Assembly (NCBI GenBank): GCA_938085105.1
Contig: CALKGK010000010.1
Location: 1 to 62,209, forward strand
Length of the DNA: 62,209 nt
Direction of reading: 5' to 3'
DNA from: an uncultured Flavobacteriales bacterium
Lineage (GTDB): Bacteria > Bacteroidota > Bacteroidia > Flavobacteriales_D > Sanyastnellaceae
The position numbers were made by a program, and so were the translations under genes. Under the pieces are notes generated by a model. It saw nothing but the letters and a program-made list of their open reading frames with translations. It searched no databases and was not told where the DNA came from. This document shows, piece by piece, positions 25,439-35,022 of the stretch (position 1 is its first letter; each line of letters starts with the position of its first letter).

Positions 25439-26998
25439 CTAGGCAGGCTTCTGTTCTTCCATCCACTCCAATTGCACTTGCTGAAAGGGTTTTCCCTCAA
25501 CAAAAGCACGAGCCCAAACCTCAAAATTGAAGTATTCATTCACGGTTTGCTCAAAGGGATCTTTGTTGAGCTCGGTCAATTCTTCCCGCAATTGAGAAAA
25601 AAGCTCTTGGTCTGACTTGTCTTTGCGAACCTTCAGCAACTCATTGACGAACTTCAGGAATACGTTTTCAAATTGATAGACCTTCTCTCGGGTCTGAAGG
25701 TACCTTTGAGTGGAACGTAAGGTGTAAGGCAAAAGCGATTTGTTGCCCAATTCCAAATGCAAAACCAAGTTGAAGAGTTGCGCCATACAATGGATGTCTT
25801 GCGTCAAGTCAATTTCAATATTATTCAGCAATTGGTTGATCCACTTCAAGGCTTCGTTGGGCTTTCCGGCGCCAAAGAGTAAAACCGCAATATTGAAATA
25901 GAACGAGGCCTTTCTTACCGAACTCAATTTGTCTTCATACATCAAGAGTCCTTCTTCAATGGTTGGAATGAGGCTCAAACCTTCCTCGTAGCGCGCACTT
26001 TGGGCATATAGTGCAAGTTCGGTGCTGTTAGAGATGGAGAAAACACGCAGCTCCAAATCAACTTTTGAGTTGATCTCGTCATTTTTAGGAAGGGAACGGA
26101 GCTCTGCGAGGTACTTGAAGGCATCATCTGTTTTTCCCAGTTTTGTTGCTACGTTAATTACATTCGTGAGTACGCTGAAAAATACGTTCGGCTCCTCAGA
26201 AAAGAGATAGGGCTTTTCTTGGATGAGGTTCAAATTCTTCAAAAGATACTCATAACAGCTCTGATGATCTCCAATGCCGTAGTGATATGCACTGTAGGTG
26301 TGATTGAGCAAGTACTGGTTTTCGGCCATTTGAGGAAGGGCTTTGCTCTCTATGGCGAGGTCGTCAATGATTTTCTTGAACTTGGCTTGCTCTTTCTTCG
26401 AGCGAACTTTTCCCTTCGAATAAAGGTTTTTAAACACCCTCGATTTCGCATTCCACAATTCATCGTAAAGCGCTGCACGTTGGGCCAACTCCTGATCGGC
26501 TTTCAAAATGCTTTTAAGCCCTTTTTTATCTACCCCTTCATAATTACCCTGCTCCACAAGCCGCTTCTCCCACCGACGTATTTCAATCAAACTGGTCACT
26601 TTCTCGTGCTTCACGGCTACTTTCTTGGCAGAGTGCAGCAGTTTTGCGCTTTGCTGATAGAGCGATTTATGGTAAAGAATTTCAGCACAATGAATTTGTC
26701 GCTTCAACTGTGCTTCAATAGAACTGTTGGAATGATAGGCGTCAAGGCTCTTTAAAATCGATTGGTACAAACGACTCTTCGCAATGCTGAATCGCTTCAC
26801 AAAGGCTTCTCCTTCAAACTTCTTTAAGATGGCTTCTTCCTTGTATTCATCCTGCTTATCAATGGCGTCAAAGAGCCGCTGGTAGTTGTTTTGGTCGCCA
26901 ATAACATGGCGAGAGGTAAACACCTTGAAATAGCGCTTTTCAGGCTTTGAAAGGGATTGAATGAGTTGGTGTAGATGGTCGGAAGCTTTGTTGGCCAT
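25439..26998 (-). CDS. Hypothetical all-helical protein
   Basis: A protein of 519 residues, cytoplasmic by absence of leader or membrane helices, rich in Lys, Glu, Leu and Gln and predicted helical throughout. Degenerate tetratricopeptide-like pairs appear (for example LYHKSLYQQSAKLLHSAKKVA and LLFGAGKPNEALKWINQLL). The N-terminus, SDHLHQLIQSLSKPEKRYFKVF, could be a conserved head. I do not recognise the family. ATG 26998 (MANKASD) is preferred to an upstream ATG three codons earlier. It lies downstream of uvrC on the same strand. Confidence 0.8.
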   Translation of the reverse strand: MANKASDHLHQLIQSLSKPEKRYFKVFTSRHVIGDQNNYQRLFDAIDKQDEYKEEAILKKFEGEAFVKRFSIAKSRLYQSILKSLDAYHSNSSIEAQLKRQIHCAEILYHKSLYQQSAKLLHSAKKVAVKHEKVTSLIEIRRWEKRLVEQGNYEGVDKKGLKSILKADQELAQRAALYDELWNAKSRVFKNLYSKGKVRSKKEQAKFKKIIDDLAIESKALPQMAENQYLLNHTYSAYHYGIGDHQSCYEYLLKNLNLIQEKPYLFSEEPNVFFSVLTNVINVATKLGKTDDAFKYLAELRSLPKNDEINSKVDLELRVFSISNSTELALYAQSARYEEGLSLIPTIEEGLLMYEDKLSSVRKASFYFNIAVLLFGAGKPNEALKWINQLLNNIEIDLTQDIHCMAQLFNLVLHLELGNKSLLPYTLRSTQRYLQTREKVYQFENVFLKFVNELLKVRKDKSDQELFSQLREELTELNKDPFEQTVNEYFNFEVWARAFVEGKPFQQVQLEWMEEQKPA

Positions 26999-27076
26999 AG
27001 TGATCAATTGAATGTTCCTTGAAATGTAATTAAGAAATCAAGTAAATCCAAAAATATCACTTCTAAGTATACTTAA

Positions 27077-28924
27077 TTATTTCACTTCATCGTAGTATTC
27101 AAAGACGGCTCTTGCAACCTTTTTATTGACTACTTTTTCCAACTTCTCTATACTGGCAGACTTTATAGCGTCAATTGTTTTGAACTCATAAAGGAGATTT
27201 TGTGCAGTTCTAAAGCCAACTCCAGGTACCGATGTGAGGGAACTTTCAAGAGCGGCCTTCGAGCGACGATCGCGGTGATGACTCAATGAGAAACGGTGAG
27301 CCTCATTGCGAAGGTGTTGAATGAGCTTGAGGCTGGGCGAGCGTTTGTCGATGTACACGGGAATACTATCCCCAGGGAAAAAGATTTCTTCCAAGCGCTT
27401 GGCAATACCAATAATGGCAATCTTTCCGCGCAAGCCCAGAGCATCCAAAGCTTTTAAGGCGGAGCTCAACTGTCCTTTTCCACCGTCAATAATGATCAAC
27501 TGCGGAAGGGGTTCTTTTTCATCTCGTAATCTTTTGTAACGACGATAAACCACTTCTTCCATAGAGGCGAAATCATTCGGACCCTGAACGGTTTTGATGT
27601 TGAATTTTCGGTAGTCTTTCTTGCTGGGCTTTGCCCCTTTGAAAACCACGCAGGCCGATGCAGGATGCGTTCCCTGAATGTTGGAATTGTCAAAACACTC
27701 GATGTGTTCAGGGAGTTCGCTCAATCGAAGATCGTCCTTTAAGCTGTTCAATACCAGGTTTTTGTGAGCGTCCGGATCAATTTGTTCCTGCTTTTTCCTT
27801 TGATCGCGCTGGTAGTAACGTGCATTTCGATCAGAGAGGTCGAGCAAATTCTTCTTGTCGCCACGCTGAGGAACAACAAACTGTACATCAGCCAAAGAAA
27901 GATCAGGCTCAATGTTCACCAAGACTTCTCGTGCTGTACTGCTGTATTTTTCGCGAATATCAATGATGGCATAGGCCAACAGATCTTCGTCACTTTCATC
28001 CAAACGCTTGCGCAATTCTGTGGTGTAACTTTGGATGATGATGCCGTTCATTACCTTCAAGAAGTTCACATAAGCACTCCGCTGATCCGAAACAATGGAA
28101 AACACGTCAACATTGTGAATGCTGGGGTTCACAATGGTACTTTTCGCCTGAAAGCGTTGCAATGCATCCAAACGGATTTTCAGTGCGTGGGCTTCTTCAA
28201 ATGCATAGTTTGCCGCGGCAAGATCCATTCGCTCCTTCAAGGTTCGAACCACATCTTGGTGGTTTCCTTTGATGATGTTCCGGATGGCGTCGATGTTCTT
28301 GTTGTAGTTTTCTTCCCCCATCTTGCCTTCACACGGACCCAAACAATTCTTCAGGTGGTATTCCAGACAAACTTTGAACTTCCCGGCGTTGACGTTTCGT
28401 TCACTGAGGTTATAGGAGCAATTTCTGAGAGGGTAAAGCTGTTTAATGAGGTCCAAAATCTGGTGCATGAGCTTCACAGAGGCATACGGACCAAAGTATT
28501 CCGAGCCATCTTTAATCATCCGACGAGTGGGGAAAACCCGAGGGAAACGCTCTTTTTTGATGACAATCCAAGGATAGGTTTTGTCGTCTTTTAGGTTGAT
28601 GTTGTAGCGGGGCTGATGCGTTTTGATGAGGCTGTTCTCCAAAAGGAGGGCATCCAACTCTGTTTCAACCAAAATGGCCTTTACATCGGCAATTTTCGAT
28701 ACCAAAATCCGGGTCTTACCGTTGTCGTGCTTCTTCGTGAAATAGGAGCTCACCCTTTTCCGAAGTTGCTTGGCTTTACCCACATACAACAGCTTCCCTT
28801 CCTTGTCGAAATACTGGTAAACCCCAGGTTTCAAAGGCAGTTTTTGGATTTTTTCACGGAGATGGTCGGGAGCAGACAAGCTGGTACTTTGGTTTTGGGA
28901 TTTGGTTGGACAATGCTGAAACAC
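27077..28924 (-). CDS. uvrC: Excinuclease ABC subunit C
   Basis: UvrC makes both incisions around damaged DNA in nucleotide excision repair with UvrA and UvrB. The 615 residues contain the GIY-YIG endonuclease at the N-terminus (PGVYQYFD...LLYVGKAKQLRKRVSSYF), a UvrB-binding UVR segment (about 200-240), the RNase H-like catalytic domain (IECFDNSNIQGTHPASACVVF; IIDGGKGQL) and a C-terminal helix-hairpin-helix (SVPGVGFRTAQNLL). Start is uncertain: the frame opens at a GTG (28924), and a TTG at 28879 would give a more usual length. No ATG is available near either. Confidence 0.97.
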   Translation of the reverse strand: MFQHCPTKSQNQSTSLSAPDHLREKIQKLPLKPGVYQYFDKEGKLLYVGKAKQLRKRVSSYFTKKHDNGKTRILVSKIADVKAILVETELDALLLENSLIKTHQPRYNINLKDDKTYPWIVIKKERFPRVFPTRRMIKDGSEYFGPYASVKLMHQILDLIKQLYPLRNCSYNLSERNVNAGKFKVCLEYHLKNCLGPCEGKMGEENYNKNIDAIRNIIKGNHQDVVRTLKERMDLAAANYAFEEAHALKIRLDALQRFQAKSTIVNPSIHNVDVFSIVSDQRSAYVNFLKVMNGIIIQSYTTELRKRLDESDEDLLAYAIIDIREKYSSTAREVLVNIEPDLSLADVQFVVPQRGDKKNLLDLSDRNARYYQRDQRKKQEQIDPDAHKNLVLNSLKDDLRLSELPEHIECFDNSNIQGTHPASACVVFKGAKPSKKDYRKFNIKTVQGPNDFASMEEVVYRRYKRLRDEKEPLPQLIIIDGGKGQLSSALKALDALGLRGKIAIIGIAKRLEEIFFPGDSIPVYIDKRSPSLKLIQHLRNEAHRFSLSHHRDRRSKAALESSLTSVPGVGFRTAQNLLYEFKTIDAIKSASIEKLEKVVNKKVARAVFEYYDEVK

Positions 28925-29145
28925 GAATTTCGAGCTTTCTTTTGTAAATGCAGCTTCAGAAGACCACTTTTTGGCGTGAAGGGCGCGTTTTTCAACCTTT
29001 TTGGCGATTTGGGGGATACCAATGAGTCCTGCTTTTTGAATGCAAACAGTGCATTGCGATCAATGGTGTTTCTGAACACTAAACTGTGCTGAATTCAAGG
29101 CCCCGAAATGCTACTTTGCTTGTTCCTTATTTGTAATTTCCCCCC

Positions 29146-30153
29146 ATGATTTTTATCACAGGAGGAACCGGACTCGTTGGGATGCATTTACTCGCTTCTT
29201 TACGGGCAGACGGAAAGAAAGTGCGGGCTTTGAAGCGTGCATCAAGCGATTTGAAACCCATTCAGCATTTTTTTGAATACAGCTTTCCCAATCAGAAAGA
29301 TGCTTTTGAAGGCATTGAGTGGGTGGAAGGGGAACTTCTGGATATTCCCTTTTTGGAAAAATGCATGGAGGATTGTGATGAGGTGTACCATGCTGCAGCA
29401 ATGGTGTCTTTTCATCCCAAAGACCGCAAAAAGATGCTCCAAATCAATGTTGAAGGCACGGCCAATATGGTCAACGTGGCTTTGGCAAAGGGAGTGGATC
29501 GTTTTGGGTACATTTCCTCGGTGGCTGCTTTGGGTCGCGACGAAAAAGGGCCCATTACGGAAGATACCGAGTGGAAGTATGACGCCAACAACAGCACCTA
29601 TGCAGGAAGCAAATACAACTCAGAACTGGAGGTGTGGCGAGCAATTGAGGAAGGGCTGAATGCCTATATGGTGAACCCTGGAATCATCCTGGGAATCGGA
29701 GATTTCAAACGAAGTAGTGCAGAGTTGTTTCTGCAAATGCACAAAGGGTTTCCCTATTTTCCTGGAGGAAGAAATGGCTTTGTAGCGGTGGGCGATGTCG
29801 TTAGAGTGTTGAGAAAAATGATGGACGAAGGCGCACCTTCAAGAAGGTATCTCTTGGTACACGAAAACTGGAGCTACGAACTCCTCTTCCAAAAGGTAGC
29901 TGCCTCCCTTAAAATATCACCCCCGAAAAAAGTAGCCCCACTTTGGTTAATGAAGGGGTTTCAAATCCTGCAGCAAGTCGTGGAGTTTTTCACCGGAAGA
30001 AAGGCTTTCGTCACCAAAGAAAGTGTTAGAAATTCCAACCAAAAGTACTCCTACAGCGCAGCGAAGGTGGAGAAAGAGTTGGGTTTTGAATTCCAAAATC
30101 TCGACGAGGTCATCCAAGAAACGGGAGCTTATTTTTCCAAGACGATGAACTGA
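29146..30153 (+). CDS. NAD-dependent epimerase/dehydratase (extended SDR)
   Basis: A protein of 335 residues of the extended short-chain dehydrogenase family. The nucleotide-binding glycine motif ITGGTGLVGMHLL opens the protein, the catalytic pair is YAGSKYNSE, and VNPGIILGIGDF lies downstream. Members oxidise or reduce sugar-nucleotide, sterol or flavonoid-type substrates; the substrate here is not readable. ATG 29146 is directly before the Rossmann motif. The following aminotransferase starts 28 bases downstream, suggesting an operon. Confidence 0.9.
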   Translation: MIFITGGTGLVGMHLLASLRADGKKVRALKRASSDLKPIQHFFEYSFPNQKDAFEGIEWVEGELLDIPFLEKCMEDCDEVYHAAAMVSFHPKDRKKMLQINVEGTANMVNVALAKGVDRFGYISSVAALGRDEKGPITEDTEWKYDANNSTYAGSKYNSELEVWRAIEEGLNAYMVNPGIILGIGDFKRSSAELFLQMHKGFPYFPGGRNGFVAVGDVVRVLRKMMDEGAPSRRYLLVHENWSYELLFQKVAASLKISPPKKVAPLWLMKGFQILQQVVEFFTGRKAFVTKESVRNSNQKYSYSAAKVEKELGFEFQNLDEVIQETGAYFSKTMN

Positions 30154-30181
30154 CCACGAATTGCTTTAGTACCTTTTCATC

Positions 30182-31279
30182 ATGAATTCAAAATGGCAAG
30201 AGTTGCGTTCGTCCTTTCCGGTGCTTGAAAAAAGACCTTTTCTCAATACGGCCTTTGCAGGTCTCATTCACCCCAAAGTTGAGGAACAACTCTCCAAAAC
30301 AAGGAAGACTTACATGGAGAACATGAGCCATTTTCGCTTGCATGACTTTGAAGAGATGAAAGACGAAGCAAGGAAAGTGGCAGCAAACATCCTAGGTGTG
30401 GCAAGTGAGAACCTTGCTTTGCTGCATAATTTTTCAAGCGGTATGAACACCATCGTCCAAAACCTCTCCGATAAAAGGGTGATGATGATGAAGGACGAAT
30501 ACCCTAGTCTAAATCTGCCTTTCGAATCAGCAGGCTTTGATATCACTTTGATTGGCCATCAGTCCAGCGGCGAGGTAAGTTATGCTGAAATTGAGGAGGT
30601 AGTTGCCAGAACCCAACCACCTTACTTTGCCATTTCTCAAGTGCATTATAATTCAGCTTGGTGTGTGGATTTGGGTCGAATAGCGGAAATCACGAGTGCC
30701 CATGGCTGTAAACTGATTGTGGATGGAACGCAAGCATTTGGTGCAATTCAGACGGATTTGAGTTCAATCAAAGTGGATGCTTATCTAGCGAGTACGTACA
30801 AATGGTTCATGGGCGGTTATGGTGCAGGAATTGGTTTTGTGAGTGATGAACTTTTGGCCGATTTTTCTTTCTGCATGGCGAGTCAAAACAATTTGGTTTT
30901 TGACGAAGATGGAAAACCCCATTATCGGGAAGGGATCAAAATGTTGGAACAAGGCCACAAAGATCACGAGGTCATTGCTCGCTTATTAGAAGCTATGAAA
31001 CTCAGTCAAAATTTGGGTTTCAAAGAGATGGAGGAACGTATTGTTGGATTGAACCTTCTATTGGCTAATAAACTCTCCAGTCTAGGCATTGAGCCCATAG
31101 GAAGGGGAAAAGAATTCACTCGAAAAAACCTGCTTTGCATTCCCTTTGAACAGAAGATCGCCCAAAGCTTGGAGAAGGCAAACATCGATTGTTCCATTCG
31201 GGGAAAAGCCATTCGCTTTAGTATTCACGCTTACAATAATGAGGCAGACATTGAACAGGTCATTACTGCTCTGGCTTAA
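30182..31279 (+). CDS. Class V aminotransferase-fold PLP enzyme
   Basis: The 365-residue fold-type I PLP enzyme belongs to the aminotransferase class V / cysteine desulfurase-like group. PLP contacts are visible: Asp181 and Gln184 (IVDGTQAFGA) and Lys207 (STYKWFMGG). There is no cysteine-bearing loop typical of desulfurases, so a lyase, epimerase or transaminase role is possible. It lies 28 bases after the SDR gene. Its stop overlaps the convergent gene by 17 bases. Ergothioneine lyase EgtE belongs to this superfamily, and egtB/egtD lie 2.5 kb away on the other strand, but the link is only suggestive. Confidence 0.87.
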   Translation: MNSKWQELRSSFPVLEKRPFLNTAFAGLIHPKVEEQLSKTRKTYMENMSHFRLHDFEEMKDEARKVAANILGVASENLALLHNFSSGMNTIVQNLSDKRVMMMKDEYPSLNLPFESAGFDITLIGHQSSGEVSYAEIEEVVARTQPPYFAISQVHYNSAWCVDLGRIAEITSAHGCKLIVDGTQAFGAIQTDLSSIKVDAYLASTYKWFMGGYGAGIGFVSDELLADFSFCMASQNNLVFDEDGKPHYREGIKMLEQGHKDHEVIARLLEAMKLSQNLGFKEMEERIVGLNLLLANKLSSLGIEPIGRGKEFTRKNLLCIPFEQKIAQSLEKANIDCSIRGKAIRFSIHAYNNEADIEQVITALA

Positions 31280-32051
31280 GAATCGACTTCAAGGAGCGAA
31301 AGGATTCATCAAAAAAGGCTTTCAATACTTCCATTTCCGGATCAACCATGCGTAAAATGGCACCCTGATAGTGTCCATCCTCGATCCATTCTCCCTCGCC
31401 GCAAGGTAGATTTTTGTTCAACTGCAGTCCGCCATCTTTGCTCCAAAACGACACATAACAGTAGTCTTCGTTCACCATATTGTCGGCAATGGACAATCCA
31501 CTCGATATGCTCTTCAGCAAGGTTCCATCTTCACTTTCTTCAATAACTTCAAGTGCACCAGTATCAAAATGATGCGGCCAAACCCGAATGTTCTTCGGCT
31601 TCAAGGCGTCAATCATTGCCCGTTGAGCCATGGTGCGCTCCTCAGCATAGATTTCCAACATTTCAAAGAGCTCTTCGTTCGGTTTTGGAAAGGTGTAGCT
31701 CTCTTCAATTGCGTCCAAAGGGAGGTTGCTGGGCCAATGAAATCGGTAGTTTCCGTGCAAGTTCAATTCTTTCCACGTGCGAACCAACCAGGCCATCACT
31801 TCGCTGTGTTGTGATCCTCCGAGGTCAAATTCCATCAAAATTTCGTTGTTCTGATTCACAAAGAACAGCGCAAAATCTTCATAAGAAAGCACCATCCTCA
31901 GATGCTGATCGCTGAAGTAATGCGTCTCCAAAGCAGAGGTAATGGGGTTCCAAGCGAAATTGCGATGACTGTCGTCTTCTTGCTTCGGCAAAACAAGATC
32001 CGCAGCCGAAGCCAAATACTGAGCAGCAATGTGGAGGTGGGTTTGAGTCAT
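31263..32051 (-). CDS. Hypothetical protein
   Basis: A protein of 262 residues without leader or membrane helix, rich in aromatic residues. Recognisable stretches are YRFHWPSNLPLDAIEESY and NIRVWPHHFDTGALEV, which give it a resemblance to a family of unknown function (possibly DUF5996-like), but I cannot confirm this. Start ATG 32051. It is downstream of the ergothioneine-type genes on the same strand, 45 bases past the 60-residue ORF, so it may be part of that unit. Its 3' end overlaps the convergent aminotransferase gene by 17 bases. Confidence 0.75.
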   Translation of the reverse strand: MTQTHLHIAAQYLASAADLVLPKQEDDSHRNFAWNPITSALETHYFSDQHLRMVLSYEDFALFFVNQNNEILMEFDLGGSQHSEVMAWLVRTWKELNLHGNYRFHWPSNLPLDAIEESYTFPKPNEELFEMLEIYAEERTMAQRAMIDALKPKNIRVWPHHFDTGALEVIEESEDGTLLKSISSGLSIADNMVNEDYCYVSFWSKDGGLQLNKNLPCGEGEWIEDGHYQGAILRMVDPEMEVLKAFFDESFRSLKSILKPEQ

Positions 32052-32096
32052 GTTAGTTGAACTAAGTGTCTACATCCTTTTTAGTTAGATGGTAAT

Positions 32097-32279
32097 CTAA
32101 GCATTTAAAAACTTTTTAATTCGGCGCTTATCAATCTTGGTTGGGTCCTTTTGTCGATTGAAGAACAAGAAACACTGATAAACGATTTTAGAAGTGGGCT
32201 TGCACGATGCTGTTAAACTTCTTAAATCAGCCGCCGTTAATCGGTTTTCGATATTCTTCTCAAAGTTCGTCAACGACAT
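32097..32279 (-). CDS. Small hypothetical basic protein (60 residues)
   Basis: An ATG at 32279 opens a 60-residue frame six bases after the DUF427 gene stop, on the same strand. The product is basic at its C-terminus (IDKRRIKKFLNA) and has three cysteine or aromatic-rich segments in the middle (ASCKPTSKIVYQCFLFFNR). I do not recognise a family. Spacing within the egtB-egtD-DUF427 unit favours a real gene; its short length keeps the call tentative. Confidence 0.45.
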   Translation of the reverse strand: MSLTNFEKNIENRLTAADLRSLTASCKPTSKIVYQCFLFFNRQKDPTKIDKRRIKKFLNA

Positions 32280-32285
32280 GAAGGT

Positions 32286-32567
32286 CTACTTAACCACTTC
32301 AACACCTTTCCAAAAGGCAACTTTCCCTTTCAGATCTCGGGCCAATTCCGAAACCTCCGGGTAGTACCAAGCGGCGTTTTCATTGGTTTTTCCGTCCACT
32401 TCAAGACTGTAATAATTGGCGGTTCCTTTCCAAGGACAAGCGGTATGATGATCCGTTTCCTTAAAGAACTCTTCTTTCAATGCGCTGGGTGGGAAATAGT
32501 GATTTCCTTCAATTACTATGGTGTCGTCACTCTCTGCAATAACGGTGTTGTTCCAAATGGCTTTCAT
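32286..32567 (-). CDS. DUF427 domain protein
   Basis: A 93-residue single-domain protein matching DUF427, with the recurrent ACPWKGTANYYSLEVDG core followed by AAWYYPEV. The domain is a small beta-rich fold of unknown function. It overlaps egtD by four bases (ATGA), indicating coupled translation, so it is likely to act in the same context as egtB and egtD. Confidence 0.9.
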   Translation of the reverse strand: MKAIWNNTVIAESDDTIVIEGNHYFPPSALKEEFFKETDHHTACPWKGTANYYSLEVDGKTNENAAWYYPEVSELARDLKGKVAFWKGVEVVK

Positions 32568-33538
32568 GGTGCTTGTTTTTTAAATAAGACGTCAGCATAA
32601 TAAGCTCGCTCATCCGAAAATGTTCGCTGCACTTCCAAACCGCAATTTTGAGCCAGATTTTCGATGGCCGACTTGCTGTACTTCTGAGAGATTTCAGTGT
32701 GGATGCTCTCCCAAGCTTCAAAAGCATAGGTTTTGTTGAGCGCAGAGATTTCAACTTCTTGGTCGCACAAGCTAATGAGGTAGCTCTTTGCCGTTCCCGT
32801 TTGAGGGTTATACACTGGGTAATGCTTGAACTGAGAAAGGTCAAAATTCCCGCCCAATTCTTCATTGATTCGTTCCAAAAGATTAAGGTTGAATGCGCGA
32901 GTGTATCCCGTTTTGTCGTTATAAGCCGCACGAACGGTTTCCGGTTCTTTTTTCAAGTCAAAGCCAATGAGCAGGCGGTCGTTCTCCTGCATGTTTTTCG
33001 CAATGTCGCTGACAAATTGATGAGCAACTTCATGGGTCATGTTTCCGATGGTAGAACCTAAAAAGAGAATGAGCTTTGCCCGTTCCGACGTTGCATTCAC
33101 TTCATTCAGAATTTCAAAATAATCACCCACTTTCCCCGTGGTTTCAACCTCGGGGATTTCCACCTTAAGTTTGCTCACCAAACCATCAACGGCGTTCGCA
33201 GAGATGTCAACAGGAAGGTAGCGTGTCTCAACTTGCTCTTGAACAAAGCTTTTAAGCAGCTCGCGGGTCTTTAATCCATCACCGGCCCCCAATTCGATCA
33301 CATTTACTCGCTTGCGAGGGAGTTCACACGCGGCAATAATATCTGGAGATTGATTTTTTAAGATTTCCAGTTCACAATCTGTTGGGTAGTATTCCTCACA
33401 GTGCATGATGTTTACGAAAAGTTCGTCTCCCTTTTTGTTGTAGAAGTATTTGGAGGGGAGTTTCTTTAGTTTTAAGGATAAGCCCTGATCCACATCTTGT
33501 GCAAATCGGGCGTTGATCGAAAGGTTTTCAGTATTCAT
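32564..33538 (-). CDS. egtD: L-histidine N-alpha-methyltransferase (EgtD)
   Basis: EgtD trimethylates the alpha-amino group of histidine to hercynine using S-adenosylmethionine, the first step of ergothioneine synthesis. The protein of 324 residues (usual 320-330) shows the family features: LPSKYFYNKKGDELF near the N-terminus, NVIELGAGDGLKT as SAM-binding loop, and FLGSTIGNM in the core. ATG 33538 is chosen because it gives family length and begins directly after the egtB stop; an upstream ATG would overlap egtB by 80 bases. The EgtB gene upstream supports the call. Confidence 0.93.
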   Translation of the reverse strand: MNTENLSINARFAQDVDQGLSLKLKKLPSKYFYNKKGDELFVNIMHCEEYYPTDCELEILKNQSPDIIAACELPRKRVNVIELGAGDGLKTRELLKSFVQEQVETRYLPVDISANAVDGLVSKLKVEIPEVETTGKVGDYFEILNEVNATSERAKLILFLGSTIGNMTHEVAHQFVSDIAKNMQENDRLLIGFDLKKEPETVRAAYNDKTGYTRAFNLNLLERINEELGGNFDLSQFKHYPVYNPQTGTAKSYLISLCDQEVEISALNKTYAFEAWESIHTEISQKYSKSAIENLAQNCGLEVQRTFSDERAYYADVLFKKQAP

Positions 33539-33539
33539 T

Positions 33540-34730
33540 TCAGTGTTTTTTAGCAAGTCGTATGCCCGTGTACTGCCATCGCAAGTGGGGGTGGAAAAAA
33601 TTGCGATAACTGGGACGGACATGATTTGGGGGCGAAGCTACGGAGCCTCCGCGAAGGACCATTTGACTCAACATGAACTTCGCGTTATATTCTCCTAAAG
33701 CGCCAGGAGCTTTTTCATGCTTGGGGTAAGGAAGATAAGCGCTGTTGGTCCATTCCCATCGCGAGCCGATATTCAATTTTTCATGCGCGGCTTCCCATTC
33801 AAATTCAGTGAGCAGTCGTGATTCCTTCCATTCAGCATAGGCGGCTGCTTCGTAAAAGGAGACATGGGTCAGAAGTTTATTCGGGTCGATGGCTTGCAGT
33901 CCTTCCAAAGTGTAATGATGCCAAACATCATCAATTTTCTGCCAATACAAAGGGGCCGAAATGTTGTTGGTTTTCACCCAGTCCCAGCCTTCCGCATGCC
34001 AAAACTCAAAAGATTCATACCCACCCGCTTCGATGAATTCGAGGTACTCTCCGTTGCTCACCAATTCACTCTTGATGTCAAATGCAGGCAAGTACACTTC
34101 ATGAGCCCCAAGTTCATTGTCAAACGAAAACCCATCACCCCGAAAACCAATTTTGTACATGCCCGCATCCATTTTCACCCAAGAGGAGCGTTTTGCTTGA
34201 GGGTGTTCGTGAAAATCATCATACACTGGGTACATAGGGTTGTGCCCCAAAATGTACTTGATGTCCGTTAACAATAATTCTTGATGCTGCTGCTCATGGT
34301 GCAAACCTACTTCAACCCAATCGAGCAATTCCAGGCTCACTTCCCCGCTGAGGAGTCGCTCCATTCCCTCGTTCACATAGATGCGGTAGGAAGCAATTTC
34401 AGCAACGGTGGGCCTACTCATAAAGCCGCGTTCTTTGCGCAACACTCGTGCTCCTTCGCCTTCGTAATAGCTGTTGAAGAGGTAGTTGTATTGCGGGTGA
34501 TATGGGCTGTAGGACTCATCTTTCGAAAGGATGAAGTTTTCAAAAAACCAAGTGCTGTGGGCAAGGTGCCATTTTGGGGGCGACACATCTTCGCTCGGTT
34601 GAACCACAAAATCCTCGATTTCTAAAGGTTGACAGAGGGAAATCGTGCGTTGTCGAATTTCTCGAAAGGAGACCAATATTCGGTTCTTTCGGTCGAGATG
34701 ATCTGTTTTTGTAGGTGATGGTGAGTTCAT
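33540..34730 (-). CDS. egtB: Ergothioneine biosynthesis sulfoxide synthase (EgtB)
   Basis: EgtB is an iron enzyme that joins a thiol to the hercynine ring with oxygen. The 396 residues hold an N-terminal DinB-like domain with candidate ligands His58 (HLAHSTWFFE) and the pair His145 / His149 (HHEQQHQEL), then an FGE-sulfatase-like domain (from about 190, with DIKSELVSNGEYLEFIE and a GSRWEWTNSAY segment). Whether it uses gamma-glutamylcysteine or cysteine cannot be told here. EgtD follows; no EgtA, EgtC or EgtE is in the same unit. Alternative thiol-histidine pathways (ovothiol-type OvoA) usually fuse a methyltransferase, which is absent. Confidence 0.92.
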   Translation of the reverse strand: MNSPSPTKTDHLDRKNRILVSFREIRQRTISLCQPLEIEDFVVQPSEDVSPPKWHLAHSTWFFENFILSKDESYSPYHPQYNYLFNSYYEGEGARVLRKERGFMSRPTVAEIASYRIYVNEGMERLLSGEVSLELLDWVEVGLHHEQQHQELLLTDIKYILGHNPMYPVYDDFHEHPQAKRSSWVKMDAGMYKIGFRGDGFSFDNELGAHEVYLPAFDIKSELVSNGEYLEFIEAGGYESFEFWHAEGWDWVKTNNISAPLYWQKIDDVWHHYTLEGLQAIDPNKLLTHVSFYEAAAYAEWKESRLLTEFEWEAAHEKLNIGSRWEWTNSAYLPYPKHEKAPGALGEYNAKFMLSQMVLRGGSVASPPNHVRPSYRNFFHPHLRWQYTGIRLAKKH

Positions 34731-35022
34731 TCAGGGCGAATATACTTGGTTTGATGCATTTAAGAATCACAATTTAGTGAAGTTCTTTGGGCTCTTAAAA
34801 CACTTTAATTATGAGTGCTTTAAAGTCCGAATTGTTCATTTTAATGATGAAAATGCTATCTTTTTTCATCGAATGCCTTCCAAGAAAGGATCTTCGATCT
34901 TAAACAAAATCACGATTACTCGAAAGAACAGATCGATTAACAATGAACTGCTCGCAATTTTCACTCAGAAATATAAAAATCCCCTTTCGTAACGTTAACT
35001 TCGTACAACAAAGTTGAAAAAC

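Noticed and set aside
30182-31279. Naming the class V PLP enzyme EgtE
   Set aside because: Superfamily membership and proximity to egtBD are not enough; it is on the opposite strand and paired with an SDR gene.
34777-34992. A 71-residue frame between egtB and the coiled-coil gene
   Set aside because: It starts at GTG, has no recognisable features or promoter, and lies in a divergent promoter region.
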